DNA of 64,000 nt from JBMOUD01 sp049319665 (lineage in GTDB: Bacteria; Pseudomonadota; Gammaproteobacteria; Enterobacterales; Enterobacteriaceae). A model generated the notes under the pieces. That model had not been told where the DNA came from. It worked only from the letters and a program-made list of their open reading frames with translations, and ran no database searches. A program made the translations under genes and the position numbers. Numbering within the stretch: the first letter of the stretch is position 1; each line of letters begins with the position of its first letter. Positions 34,860 to 42,582 of the stretch are shown here, piece after piece. The DNA lies in contig NZ_JBMOUD010000011.1 in NCBI RefSeq assembly GCF_049319665.1, forward strand, positions 75,053 to 139,052, in the 5' to 3' direction.

Positions 34860-35396
34860 TTACGCTTTAGGATTGCTGGATAATTCCAGGAATGTTTGAT
34901 TGTGGTTGGTGTAAATGCAGATATCGCCAGCGATATTCAGGGATTTTTCTACAATTTCACGCGCGCTTAAGTCGCTGTTTTCCAGCAGGGCAGTCGCTGC
35001 AGCCTGTGCATAAGGGCCACCAGAGCCAATAGCGATCAGGTCATTTTCAGGCTGAATAACGTCACCATTACCGCTGATAATCAGGGATGCATTTTCATCT
35101 GCAACCGCTAACAGTGCTTCCAGACGACGTAGCATGCGATCGGTTCGCCAATCTTTTGCCAGTTCGACAGCGGCTTTTACCAGGTGGCCTTGGTGCATTT
35201 CCAGTTTACGCTCGAATAACTCAAAAAGGGTAAATGCATCAGCTGTTCCGCCCGCAAAACCGGCAATTACTTTATCGTTATAAAGGCGGCGTACTTTTTT
35301 GACGTTACCTTTCATCACGGTATTACCTAGCGTGGCCTGGCCATCGCCCCCGATCACTACTTGGCCATTACGGCGTACACTTACAATTGTTGTCAC
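34860..35396 (-). CDS. hslV: ATP-dependent protease peptidase subunit HslV (ClpQ)
   Basis: This is a 178-residue proteasome-beta-type peptidase. After removal of the initiator, the chain begins TTIVSVRRNG, exposing the catalytic N-terminal Thr; GDGQATLGN and IGSGGPYAQAAA follow. The start must be the GTG at 35396, with gaggaa 7 bases upstream, because only this places Thr at position 2. An ATG-initiated frame 21 codons earlier would bury the active site. It is the first gene of hslVU, behind a sigma-32-type promoter and a long leader hairpin. Confidence 0.97.
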   Translation of the reverse strand: MTTIVSVRRNGQVVIGGDGQATLGNTVMKGNVKKVRRLYNDKVIAGFAGGTADAFTLFELFERKLEMHQGHLVKAAVELAKDWRTDRMLRRLEALLAVADENASLIISGNGDVIQPENDLIAIGSGGPYAQAAATALLENSDLSAREIVEKSLNIAGDICIYTNHNQTFLELSSNPKA

Positions 35397-35426
35397 GAGC
35401 GGTTCCTCGTTGCAGACGGAAAAAGT

Positions 35427-35470
35427 CCCTAAGCGCTTGGTGCTCATCTTATGGCACAAAGCGCTTAGGG
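35427..35470 (-). other. Long leader hairpin upstream of hslV (also possible ftsN terminator)
   Basis: ccctaagcgctt (35427-35438) pairs perfectly with aagcgcttaggg (35459-35470), extended after one mismatch by gtgc/gcac. On the minus strand the stem is followed by acttttt. It lies about 10 bases after the predicted sigma-32 start and 30 bases before the hslV start codon. It can therefore serve both as an ftsN terminator and as a 5' stabiliser of hslVU mRNA. Confidence 0.75.
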
Positions 35471-35486
35471 CAGGTTGAGATCATAG

Positions 35487-35511
35487 ATTGGGGAGGAAAA
35501 CGACTTTTCAA
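35487..35511 (-). promoter_or_regulatory. Sigma-32 (heat-shock) promoter of hslVU
   Basis: On the minus strand TTGAAA (35511-35506) is followed after 12 bases by CCCCAAT (35493-35487). This fits the sigma-32 consensus CTTGAAA-N(11-16)-CCCCATnT. hslVU is a known heat-shock operon in E. coli. The -35 element overlaps the ftsN stop codon. Confidence 0.78.
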
Positions 35512-36518
35512 CCCCCGGTAGCGAGGGGAATGCAGCCAGAAATACCAGATTGTTTTAGTCGGTCGAGTACATTATTGGCACTCGTACGGCTATTGAATGG
35601 ACCAATAACGACGCGATTCCAACCGCCGCCGCTGCTGACGCGGCCTTCAAAGCCTTCAAATGCCAATCGGGCACGAGCCGATTCAGCCTGTTCTGCGCCA
35701 CGGAAAGAACCACATTGCACTAAGAAACGCTGCGTTTTCTCTTGTGGCTTCGGTTGTTCTTTTTCCGGACTATTCTCAGCTAACGCCTGAGGTTTCGGTT
35801 TTTCTTTTTCGACCCGGCTTTCAGGTTTGGCCTGAGTGATCATTTGCTGACGCCGTTCTTCCGGTGCTTTTTGCACGGGCTTCGGCTGTACCGTTCGCGT
35901 CTGTTCCTGTCTCACGGGCTGTTCTTGTCGGGTAACTTGTTCCTGCCGCGGCTGCACCTGACGTGGTGGCGTTTGTTGTGGAACACGGACCGGCTGATGT
36001 ACCTGTGGCTGCACCGCCTGTTGCGACGAATTGTTCATCTGATATGAATTATTCATCTGACGCGATGTGTTGGCACTTCGAGTCGATTGCGTTGGGTCGT
36101 TGTAAGGTACTTCAGAGAGTTGCGTCGGCTGCTGGCGCATGTCGGCCTGCATCTGATCGAGCAACTGTCGTTGTTCTGGCGTCAACTGAGTCTTAGTGGT
36201 TATATCACCACCGGAGGTCGGCTCCGTCGGCGTTTGCACATTCAATTGGCGATTTTCTAGTTCCTTGATGTAGCGCCAGCGCTCTTCAGGTTTTGGCGGT
36301 AAGCCATTGCCCGGCCTGACCGCATGGGTCGGCATAATCTGCGCTTCTTCAGCTTTATGGTGAGAAATGAAATACAAACCACCAATAAATACGACTAATA
36401 CCGCGACGGCCAAGACCACCAAGGTTTTAGGTATTTTCGGAGAACTTTTTTTCTTACCGCGGGTTGGTTTCCGCTTTGCTCCTGAGCGTCCACGGCTCAC
36501 ATAGTCTCTTTGTGCCAC
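35508..36518 (-). CDS. ftsN: Cell division protein FtsN
   Basis: At 336 residues it is longer than E. coli FtsN (319). A short cytoplasmic tail (MAQRDYVSRGRS) is followed by one membrane span (about 32-52), a long Pro/Gln-rich periplasmic linker with PRQEQ/VRQEQ-type repeats (about 165-215), and a C-terminal SPOR domain (about 262-336, RFLVQCGSFRGAEQAESAR and VVIGPFNSRTSANNVL). It triggers septal peptidoglycan synthesis by FtsWI, and the SPOR domain binds denuded glycan. The gene order cytR-ftsN-hslVU is as in E. coli. Confidence 0.96.
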   Translation of the reverse strand: MAQRDYVSRGRSGAKRKPTRGKKKSSPKIPKTLVVLAVAVLVVFIGGLYFISHHKAEEAQIMPTHAVRPGNGLPPKPEERWRYIKELENRQLNVQTPTEPTSGGDITTKTQLTPEQRQLLDQMQADMRQQPTQLSEVPYNDPTQSTRSANTSRQMNNSYQMNNSSQQAVQPQVHQPVRVPQQTPPRQVQPRQEQVTRQEQPVRQEQTRTVQPKPVQKAPEERRQQMITQAKPESRVEKEKPKPQALAENSPEKEQPKPQEKTQRFLVQCGSFRGAEQAESARARLAFEGFEGRVSSGGGWNRVVIGPFNSRTSANNVLDRLKQSGISGCIPLATGG

Positions 36519-36645
36519 TATCGTTTCGCTGTGTCGTTATGTTGGAAGAAATGCTTCATTTTACTGAACCCTAAATTTTACAGACCGTTGGCCGGAGTTT
36601 GGCGTGTCACATAGCGTGCCTGCCAGCGGAAAACTAAAACATTGA

Positions 36646-37674
36646 CTAGCGCTTAGGTGCTGCAGTACTGCCGCGCACAATAAGTTCACTGTCTAACAAA
36701 CGTGAACCACTCTGTACGTTATTACCATTAAGCTGTTCTAATAATAATAACATGGCTTGCTCACCTATTTGGAATCTTGGTTGCGCAACCGTAGTCAGCG
36801 GCGGATCGTAATATTGGCTGATTTTTATATCGTCGAAACCAACAATAGACAAATCTTGGGGAATGCGCAGCCCTATTTTCTTTGCTTGGTACATCGCGCC
36901 AATCGCCATTATATCGTTATGGCAAAAAATGGCGGTCGGTGGTGTCGATAAATTCATCAATTGGTCTAATGCTTGCGCACCGGATTCGAAATCGAAATCC
37001 CCTCTGATAATGGCGTGGCTATCAACGTTAATACCGCTACGGCGCAACGCCTGAATATAGCCTTGCAGACGGTACTGACACAGCGGCATATTTTCCGGGC
37101 CGGTAATACAGGCAATATGTTTATGCCCTAAACGTAGCAGATAATTCACGGCTTCGAAGGCGGCGGTCAAATTATCAATATGTACGGTAGGTAGCTCAAG
37201 CTCCGGTGCAAACTCATTGGCCATTACCATTGGTGGTAAATTGTGTTGCTCTTCTTTACTGGCATCGAAAGGCAAATCTGAACCTAACAACAACATGCCA
37301 TCAATCTGCTTGGTAATAATCAGATTAATAAAGGTTTTTTCCTGCTGGTTTTGTTGCGCGCAGTCACCTAACAGCACCAGATAACCATGTTGTGCAGCAG
37401 TACGTTCGATCCCTTGGATCACTTCGGCAAAGAAGGGATCGCAAATATCAGGAACAACGACCAGAATCGTTCGTGACTCGTTACGCTTAAGATTACGAGA
37501 AAGTGCATGGGGTGAATAACCTACGGCCAATACCGCCTGCTCGACTTTTTGTCTGGTAAGCGCCGATACTTTTTCAGGACTCATCAACGCTCGCGATACC
37601 GTTGCGGTCGATACCCCCGCGCTTTCGGCAACATCTTTCATCGTTGCAGAGGCCATTTCTCTCTTGTGATCCAA
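36646..37674 (-). CDS. cytR: LacI-family repressor CytR
   Basis: The 342-residue product is near E. coli CytR (341). The N-terminal helix-turn-helix is ATMKDVAESAGVSTATVSRAL; the hinge and periplasmic-binding-like domain include TILVVVPDICDPFFAEVI and ITKQIDGMLLLGS. It represses nucleoside uptake and catabolism genes together with CRP and is induced by cytidine. The TTG at 37674 is chosen because aaggag lies 7 bases upstream and the length fits; an internal ATG at 37656 is an alternative. It precedes ftsN by 127 bp. Confidence 0.93.
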   Translation of the reverse strand: MDHKREMASATMKDVAESAGVSTATVSRALMSPEKVSALTRQKVEQAVLAVGYSPHALSRNLKRNESRTILVVVPDICDPFFAEVIQGIERTAAQHGYLVLLGDCAQQNQQEKTFINLIITKQIDGMLLLGSDLPFDASKEEQHNLPPMVMANEFAPELELPTVHIDNLTAAFEAVNYLLRLGHKHIACITGPENMPLCQYRLQGYIQALRRSGINVDSHAIIRGDFDFESGAQALDQLMNLSTPPTAIFCHNDIMAIGAMYQAKKIGLRIPQDLSIVGFDDIKISQYYDPPLTTVAQPRFQIGEQAMLLLLEQLNGNNVQSGSRLLDSELIVRGSTAAPKR

Positions 37675-37936
37675 CGCATCTCTCCTTGCACTCTTAGATA
37701 CAACGACATGGCGTGACAAAGTTATTTTCCCGTAGCCTGTCCATACAGACTCTTATTTTTTTAAGAGCTTTTCTTTACTTAATAGGACGCTACGCTGGTG
37801 AGCGCATAGCACATCACATTCTAAACAGTTTGTGATTAGGATTTGTTACCTAATTTGCATCAAAATTGTGATCTTAGTGACTTTTTTCGATCTGCTACGT
37901 AAAACACCTTATCTCGCTAATACGTAATCTGAGTGC

Positions 37937-40132
37937 TTAGCTATCGATGGGATCAACATCTAGCGTCCATTTCACTTTTTTCGCCTGTGGCAGACTGGCG
38001 ATCAGCGGCTGAGAGGTTTTGATCACCTGTTGCAAGGCGCGGCGAGAAGGGTGTTGCAATAACAATTGCCAGCGGAAGCGGCCACCTCGTTTGGCGTGTA
38101 AAGCCGGAACGGGGCCGAGTATCCACAGTGCGTCATCTTTATGCGGGCTGGCTTCGAGCAAATTTCGCAATTGTTGCAAGAAAAGGGGAGCCTGCTGGTT
38201 ATCGTGATCTTCGCAGCGGATAAGGATATGGCTGGTGAAGGGCGGCAAAAAGACGCTTTTCCGCTCAGCCAGCGTCTGTTCGGCGAACGCATCGTAGCCG
38301 TGCTGCAGTAATACTTGCAGTAAAGGGTGATCGGGGTGATGGGTTTGTAATACCACTTCACCTTGTTTGCCAGCCCGCCCGGCGCGTCCGGAAACCTGAG
38401 TATAGAGTTGGGCAAAGCGCTCGGCAGAACGGAAATCTGCCGAAAATAGCGCGCCATCGACATCGAGTAGCGAGACCAGCGTAACATCCGGGAAGTGATG
38501 GCCTTTAGCCAGCATTTGGGTGCCAATCAAAATACGTGCGCCGCCGCGATGTACTTCAGCCAGATGTTGCTCGAGCGAACCTTTACGGCTGGTGGTGTCA
38601 CGGTCGATACGGGTAATCGGTGTATCAGGGAACAGCGGGGCCAGCTCGTTTTCCAACTGTTCAGTGCCGACACCGACCGAGACTAACTGCGTCGACCCAC
38701 ACTGTGGACACTGGTGGGGCACGGCGCGTTGGCTATCACAGTGATGGCAGCGCAACTGGCGCTGGTTTTGGTGCAAGGTGTAATAGTGATCACAGCGCTG
38801 GCATTCCGCTATCCAGCCACATTCGTGGCACAGGAGCGCAGGCGCATAGCCACGGCGGTTGAGGAACAGCATCACCTGATTATCGGCTTTTAGATGGTGA
38901 TGCATCCGTTGGATCAGCGCTTGCGATAGCCCGACTTTTAGTGGCAGGCCTTTTAGGTCCAGGAGATGCTGAGCCGCCGGTTTGGCATTGCCGGCACGTT
39001 TGGTCAGCGTTAACTGGCGATATTTCCCCTGTTGGACATTGTGCAGCGTTTCTAGTGCAGGCGTGGCGGAACCCATAACAATCGGGATATTTTCCGCATG
39101 GGCGCGAAACACGGCCAAATCGCGGGCGTGATAGCGCCACCCTTCCTGCTGCTTATAAGACGCGTCGTGCTCTTCATCAATGATAATCACCCCGAGGCGG
39201 GCGAACGGCGTAAACAATGAAGAACGCGTGCCGATGACAATCCCGGCTTCACCGTTGCGTGCACGTAACCACACGGCCAGACGTTCGCTGTCGTTAAGCC
39301 CGGAGTGTAATACGTCTACCGGCGCGCTGAAACGCTCGCGGAAGCGGGCGATGGTTTGCGGGGTTAATCCGATTTCGGGCACCATCACCAGCGCCTGGCG
39401 GCCTTGCTCAAGGATATTCTCGAGTACGCTTAGATAGACTTCTGTTTTACCTGAACCTGTTACCCCAGCTAGCAGCCAGGCGGAGAATTGCTGGTCTTCG
39501 CTGCGTATCGCACCTACAGCGGTGGCTTGCTCAGTATTGAGCCGCAGCCGTTCACCAATCACGCTAAAGTTCTGGCGCCAATCCTGTGCGGTAGGCGCTA
39601 CGCTCTGTAAATCCGTCAGGCCTTTGCTACGCAATGCTTGAAGCGCGGTTTCAGCTAACGCCAGATCACTGACCTGATGGCGATAGATTTTTCCCTGAAG
39701 TAACGCGGCCATCGCCTGTTGCTGCTTGGGAGCACGTTTTAAACTATCGAGCGGCGTGGCGCGGCCTTGCTCGGTAGCAAACCACTGCCACAGTGGCGTT
39801 AATTCGGCAGGCTTTCCCTGACGTAATAATACCGGCAGCGCGTGGAATAGCACCTCGCCTAATGGAAAGTGATAATAGTCCGCCGCCCAATGTAAAATTC
39901 GCCACAGCGCTGGACTAAACAGGCTTTCGTTATCGAGGACATCGCTGATGGATTTGAGCTTATCGAGTGGAAACTCACTGCTGTCGCTGATGCCAGTCAC
40001 AATGCCGATAGCATTGCGTTTGCCAAAAGGTACGCTGACCCGGCAGCCACTATTTACCTGCATTCCAGCAGGTAAAAGGTAGTCAAATGTCCGGGGCAGA
40101 GGAACGGGCAACGCAACGTGAGCAACAGGCAT
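37937..40132 (-). CDS. priA: Primosomal replication restart helicase PriA
   Basis: At 731 residues it is one short of E. coli PriA. It starts MPVAHVALPVPLPRTFDYLLP (3' DNA-end binding domain in part). Walker A is GVTGSGKTEVYL and Walker B is IIIDEEHDASYKQ. Two zinc-binding knots follow (CHECGWIAECQRCDHY and CHHCDSQR..CPQCGS), then helicase motifs such as GTQMLAKGHHFPDV. It reloads DnaB at stalled forks. It is divergent from rpmE, as in E. coli. Confidence 0.98.
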   Translation of the reverse strand: MPVAHVALPVPLPRTFDYLLPAGMQVNSGCRVSVPFGKRNAIGIVTGISDSSEFPLDKLKSISDVLDNESLFSPALWRILHWAADYYHFPLGEVLFHALPVLLRQGKPAELTPLWQWFATEQGRATPLDSLKRAPKQQQAMAALLQGKIYRHQVSDLALAETALQALRSKGLTDLQSVAPTAQDWRQNFSVIGERLRLNTEQATAVGAIRSEDQQFSAWLLAGVTGSGKTEVYLSVLENILEQGRQALVMVPEIGLTPQTIARFRERFSAPVDVLHSGLNDSERLAVWLRARNGEAGIVIGTRSSLFTPFARLGVIIIDEEHDASYKQQEGWRYHARDLAVFRAHAENIPIVMGSATPALETLHNVQQGKYRQLTLTKRAGNAKPAAQHLLDLKGLPLKVGLSQALIQRMHHHLKADNQVMLFLNRRGYAPALLCHECGWIAECQRCDHYYTLHQNQRQLRCHHCDSQRAVPHQCPQCGSTQLVSVGVGTEQLENELAPLFPDTPITRIDRDTTSRKGSLEQHLAEVHRGGARILIGTQMLAKGHHFPDVTLVSLLDVDGALFSADFRSAERFAQLYTQVSGRAGRAGKQGEVVLQTHHPDHPLLQVLLQHGYDAFAEQTLAERKSVFLPPFTSHILIRCEDHDNQQAPLFLQQLRNLLEASPHKDDALWILGPVPALHAKRGGRFRWQLLLQHPSRRALQQVIKTSQPLIASLPQAKKVKWTLDVDPIDS

Positions 40133-40200
40133 GAAGAGTCCAAACTATAAAAAAATGACGAGATAGTGTACACTGTGGCAGTCGAAATGTATGAACATCA

Positions 40201-40229
40201 TTGCACGGCGATTTTATATTCTGTATGAT
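40201..40229 (+). promoter_or_regulatory. rpmE promoter
   Basis: TTGCAC (40201-40206), a 17-bp spacer and TATGAT (40224-40229) form a strong sigma-70 promoter. The roughly 95-base leader that follows has a ggtgc-atttc-gcacc hairpin (40241-40255) and a gagg ribosome-binding site. The leader may mediate L31 autoregulation, which is inference. Confidence 0.75.
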
Positions 40230-40333
40230 TCGCCGCCTTTGGTGCATTTCGCACCGGAGCTTAATTTTCCATTACGCGTGGTGTCTGACGGTAACAAGGT
40301 TGGATAGCGACGCGGCCTAACCGAGGTTCTCCC

Positions 40334-40546
40334 ATGAAAAAAGATATCCATCCTAAATACGTAGCTGTTACTGCAACTTGTTCTTGCGGTAACGTGATCA
40401 AAACTCACTCAACCGTGGGCCATGATCTGAACCTGGACGTATGTGGCGAATGCCACCCGTTCTACACTGGTAAGCAACGTGAAGTGGCTACCGGTGGACG
40501 CGTTGACCGCTTCAACAAGCGTTTCAGCGTACCGAGCAGCAAATAA
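40334..40546 (+). CDS. rpmE: 50S ribosomal protein L31 (zinc form)
   Basis: The 70-residue protein has four zinc-binding cysteines: Cys16 and Cys18 (CSC) and Cys37 and Cys40 (CGEC). This is the primary C+ form rather than the zinc-free YkgM type. It bridges the ribosomal subunits. Basic residues dominate the C-terminus (VDRFNKRFSVPSSK). gaggttctccc places the ribosome-binding site 7 bases before the ATG. A strong terminator follows. Confidence 0.98.
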   Translation: MKKDIHPKYVAVTATCSCGNVIKTHSTVGHDLNLDVCGECHPFYTGKQREVATGGRVDRFNKRFSVPSSK

Positions 40547-40561
40547 GCTTAGCTCGATAGC

Positions 40562-40588
40562 AAAAAAGGCGCCAGTGGCGCCTTTTTT
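40562..40588. terminator. Bidirectional terminator after rpmE
   Basis: aaaaaaggcgcc-agt-ggcgcctttttt is a symmetric GC hairpin with A- and T-runs, lying between rpmE and the convergent metJ. Confidence 0.93.
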
Positions 40589-40723
40589 GTTGCTATTTTT
40601 TCTTTTCTAAAACAAGCTGTTATCTTTAGAAACAAGCTTTTATCGTTCAAGCCAAGCGCATTCAATCCGTTATATCCGCACCGCCCAGCTTCACCATCAG
40701 ATTCCATCGACAGTGGTTTGATA

Positions 40724-41041
40724 TCAATATTCCCAAGTATCCGGATCTACGCCCAATTCACGCATCAAAACCTTCGCGGCTTCTGGAATTTCATCGCTGC
40801 GTTCTTTACGCAGGTCTTCATCATTGGGTAAAGGCTGGCCTGTGAAGGCATGCAGGAATGCTTCACACAGCAGTTCGCTGTTGGTGGCATGACGCAAATT
40901 GTTCACCTGACGGCGAGTACGCTCATCAGTGAGAATTTTCAGCACTTTTAGCGGAATGGATACCGTGATCTTCTTAACTTGCTCGCTTTTCTTACCGTGT
41001 TCAGCGTAAGGGCTGACATATTCGCCGTTCCACTCAGCCAT
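40724..41041 (-). CDS. metJ: Methionine repressor MetJ
   Basis: The 105 residues equal E. coli MetJ and are nearly identical through the DNA-binding part. It is a ribbon-helix-helix protein with beta strand KKITVSIPLKVLKILTD and helix RRQVNNLRHATNSELL. S-adenosylmethionine is the corepressor. It binds tandem 8-bp met boxes, found here upstream of metB and metF. The ATG at 41041 gives MAEWNGEY; a start seven codons earlier is not conserved. Confidence 0.98.
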   Translation of the reverse strand: MAEWNGEYVSPYAEHGKKSEQVKKITVSIPLKVLKILTDERTRRQVNNLRHATNSELLCEAFLHAFTGQPLPNDEDLRKERSDEIPEAAKVLMRELGVDPDTWEY

Positions 41042-41419
41042 GGGACACCTTAAATTTATCAAAAAAAGAATAAAATCTTTAAAACGGAGTGATTATGCCC
41101 GATTTTCGAGGATCTCACTAAATAAATGTCCGTAATGGACATGCTTATTGCAATATTTATGGCGTTGCCTTGTTATTTCATCAACATACCGAGAACAGAT
41201 TGCAATAGAGTGTTCTGCTCATACTTGACTGCATTTATCTTCGGCGAAGAAACGTGTTATCTGCCAGTCATGCGATACCGCTATAATTTTAGCGGGTATT
41301 CTCGGTTTGCTCAATCTACACGCAAAGAAGTTTAGATGTCCAGATGTATTGACGTCTATCTTTTCGGAAGTTACTCTTGACCCCCTCATCCTCTATTGTC
41401 CCGTTTGGAAGAAGCAACT
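41042..41419. promoter_or_regulatory. metJ-metB divergent control region
   Basis: The 378 bp contain the divergent promoters and the MetJ operator (41326-41357, listed separately). The half nearer metJ is AT-rich and shows no further clear sites. The metB start is preceded by tggaagaag. No gene is supported inside. Confidence 0.6.
41326..41357. promoter_or_regulatory. Tandem met boxes upstream of metB
   Basis: Four contiguous 8-bp units, AGAAGTTT, AGATGTCC, AGATGTAT and TGACGTCT, match the AGACGTCT MetJ box at 6, 6, 6 and 7 of 8 positions. They sit about 65-95 bp before the metB ATG. Confidence 0.85.
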
Positions 41420-42580
41420 ATGACGCACAAGCAGGCTACTATCGCCGTTGGCAGCGGATTAAACACTGATAAACAATATGGCAGTGTTGTTCCGCAAATT
41501 ACCCTTTCCAGCACGTATAACTTCGAAGATTTTAATCAGCCAAGAGCACATGACTATTCTCGTCGTGGCAACCCGACGCGAGATGTCGTGCAACGTGCGT
41601 TAGCCGATCTGGAAGGTGGCGCCGGTGCGGTGATGACCAGCAGTGGTATGTCTGCCATTCATTTAGTGTGTACTGTGTTTCTGAAACCGGGTGATTTATT
41701 GGTTGCGCCACATGATTGCTACGGCGGGAGTTATCGCCTGTTTGACAGCTTAAGCAAGCGTGGCGCTTATAATGTTCTGTTTGTTGATCAGGGCGACCCG
41801 CAGGCGCTGGCTGAAGCCTTGGCGAAAAAACCAAAATTGGTGTTGATAGAAACGCCAAGCAACCCATTGTTGCGCGTCGTCGATATCCAGGTTATTTGTG
41901 ACGCGGCGCATCAGGCCGGTGCGTTGACCGTTGTTGATAATACCTTCCTGAGCCCGGCATTACAGTCACCGTTGCAACTTGGCGCGGATTTGGTGGTCCA
42001 TTCATGTACTAAATATCTTAATGGCCATTCCGATGTGGTCGCCGGGACGGTAATATCTAAAACCGCCGAGCATGCGACCGAGTTAGCGTGGTGGGCGAAT
42101 AACATCGGTGTTACCGGGGCGGCCTTTGATAGCTACTTGTTGTTGCGTGGACTGCGTACCTTGACTGTTCGCGTTAAGCAACAGCAGGCGAATGCGTTGT
42201 CTATTGTCGAGTATTTACAGCAGCAACCTTTAGTCAAAAAGCTGTATCATCCTTCCCTGCCAGAAAACCAGGGTCATGAAATCGCCAAGCGTCAGCAACG
42301 CGGTTTTGGGGCCATGTTAAGTTTCGAATTTAATGGGGATGAAGCGCGTCTGCGTGCGTTCCTCTCCGCGTTGAAGCTCTTCACGCTGGCCGAGTCACTC
42401 GGCGGGGTAGAAAGTCTGATTTCTCATACGGCTACCATGACCCACGCGGGCATGGCGCCAGAAGCGCGTAAAGCCGCGGGAATTTCCGACAGCCTGCTAC
42501 GTATTTCAGTCGGTCTTGAAGATAGCGAAGATTTGATTGCCGATCTGGAGCAGGCGTTCCAGGTGGCAGCAACGAGGTAA
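41420..42580 (+). CDS. metB: Cystathionine gamma-synthase
   Basis: The 386 residues equal E. coli MetB. It is a PLP enzyme of the Cys/Met metabolism family. YSRRGNPTRDVVQ is the N-terminal substrate block, SCTKYLNGHSDVVAG carries the PLP-binding Lys, and LAESLGGVESLISH is near the C-terminus. It joins O-succinylhomoserine and cysteine to cystathionine. The ATG at 41420 gives MTHKQATIAV and removes eight non-conserved residues. metL starts 2 bp after the stop. Confidence 0.97.
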   Translation: MTHKQATIAVGSGLNTDKQYGSVVPQITLSSTYNFEDFNQPRAHDYSRRGNPTRDVVQRALADLEGGAGAVMTSSGMSAIHLVCTVFLKPGDLLVAPHDCYGGSYRLFDSLSKRGAYNVLFVDQGDPQALAEALAKKPKLVLIETPSNPLLRVVDIQVICDAAHQAGALTVVDNTFLSPALQSPLQLGADLVVHSCTKYLNGHSDVVAGTVISKTAEHATELAWWANNIGVTGAAFDSYLLLRGLRTLTVRVKQQQANALSIVEYLQQQPLVKKLYHPSLPENQGHEIAKRQQRGFGAMLSFEFNGDEARLRAFLSALKLFTLAESLGGVESLISHTATMTHAGMAPEARKAAGISDSLLRISVGLEDSEDLIADLEQAFQVAATR

Positions 42581-42582
42581 GT

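Noticed and set aside
37675..37936. CRP sites upstream of cytR (TGTGA at about 37830 and 37867)
   Set aside because: Each has only one good half-site. E. coli cytR is CRP-controlled, so they may be real, but the sequence alone does not support annotation.
38023..38526. 167-codon minus-strand frame within priA
   Set aside because: It is an out-of-frame reading of the priA gene itself, whose own frame is intact over 731 residues.
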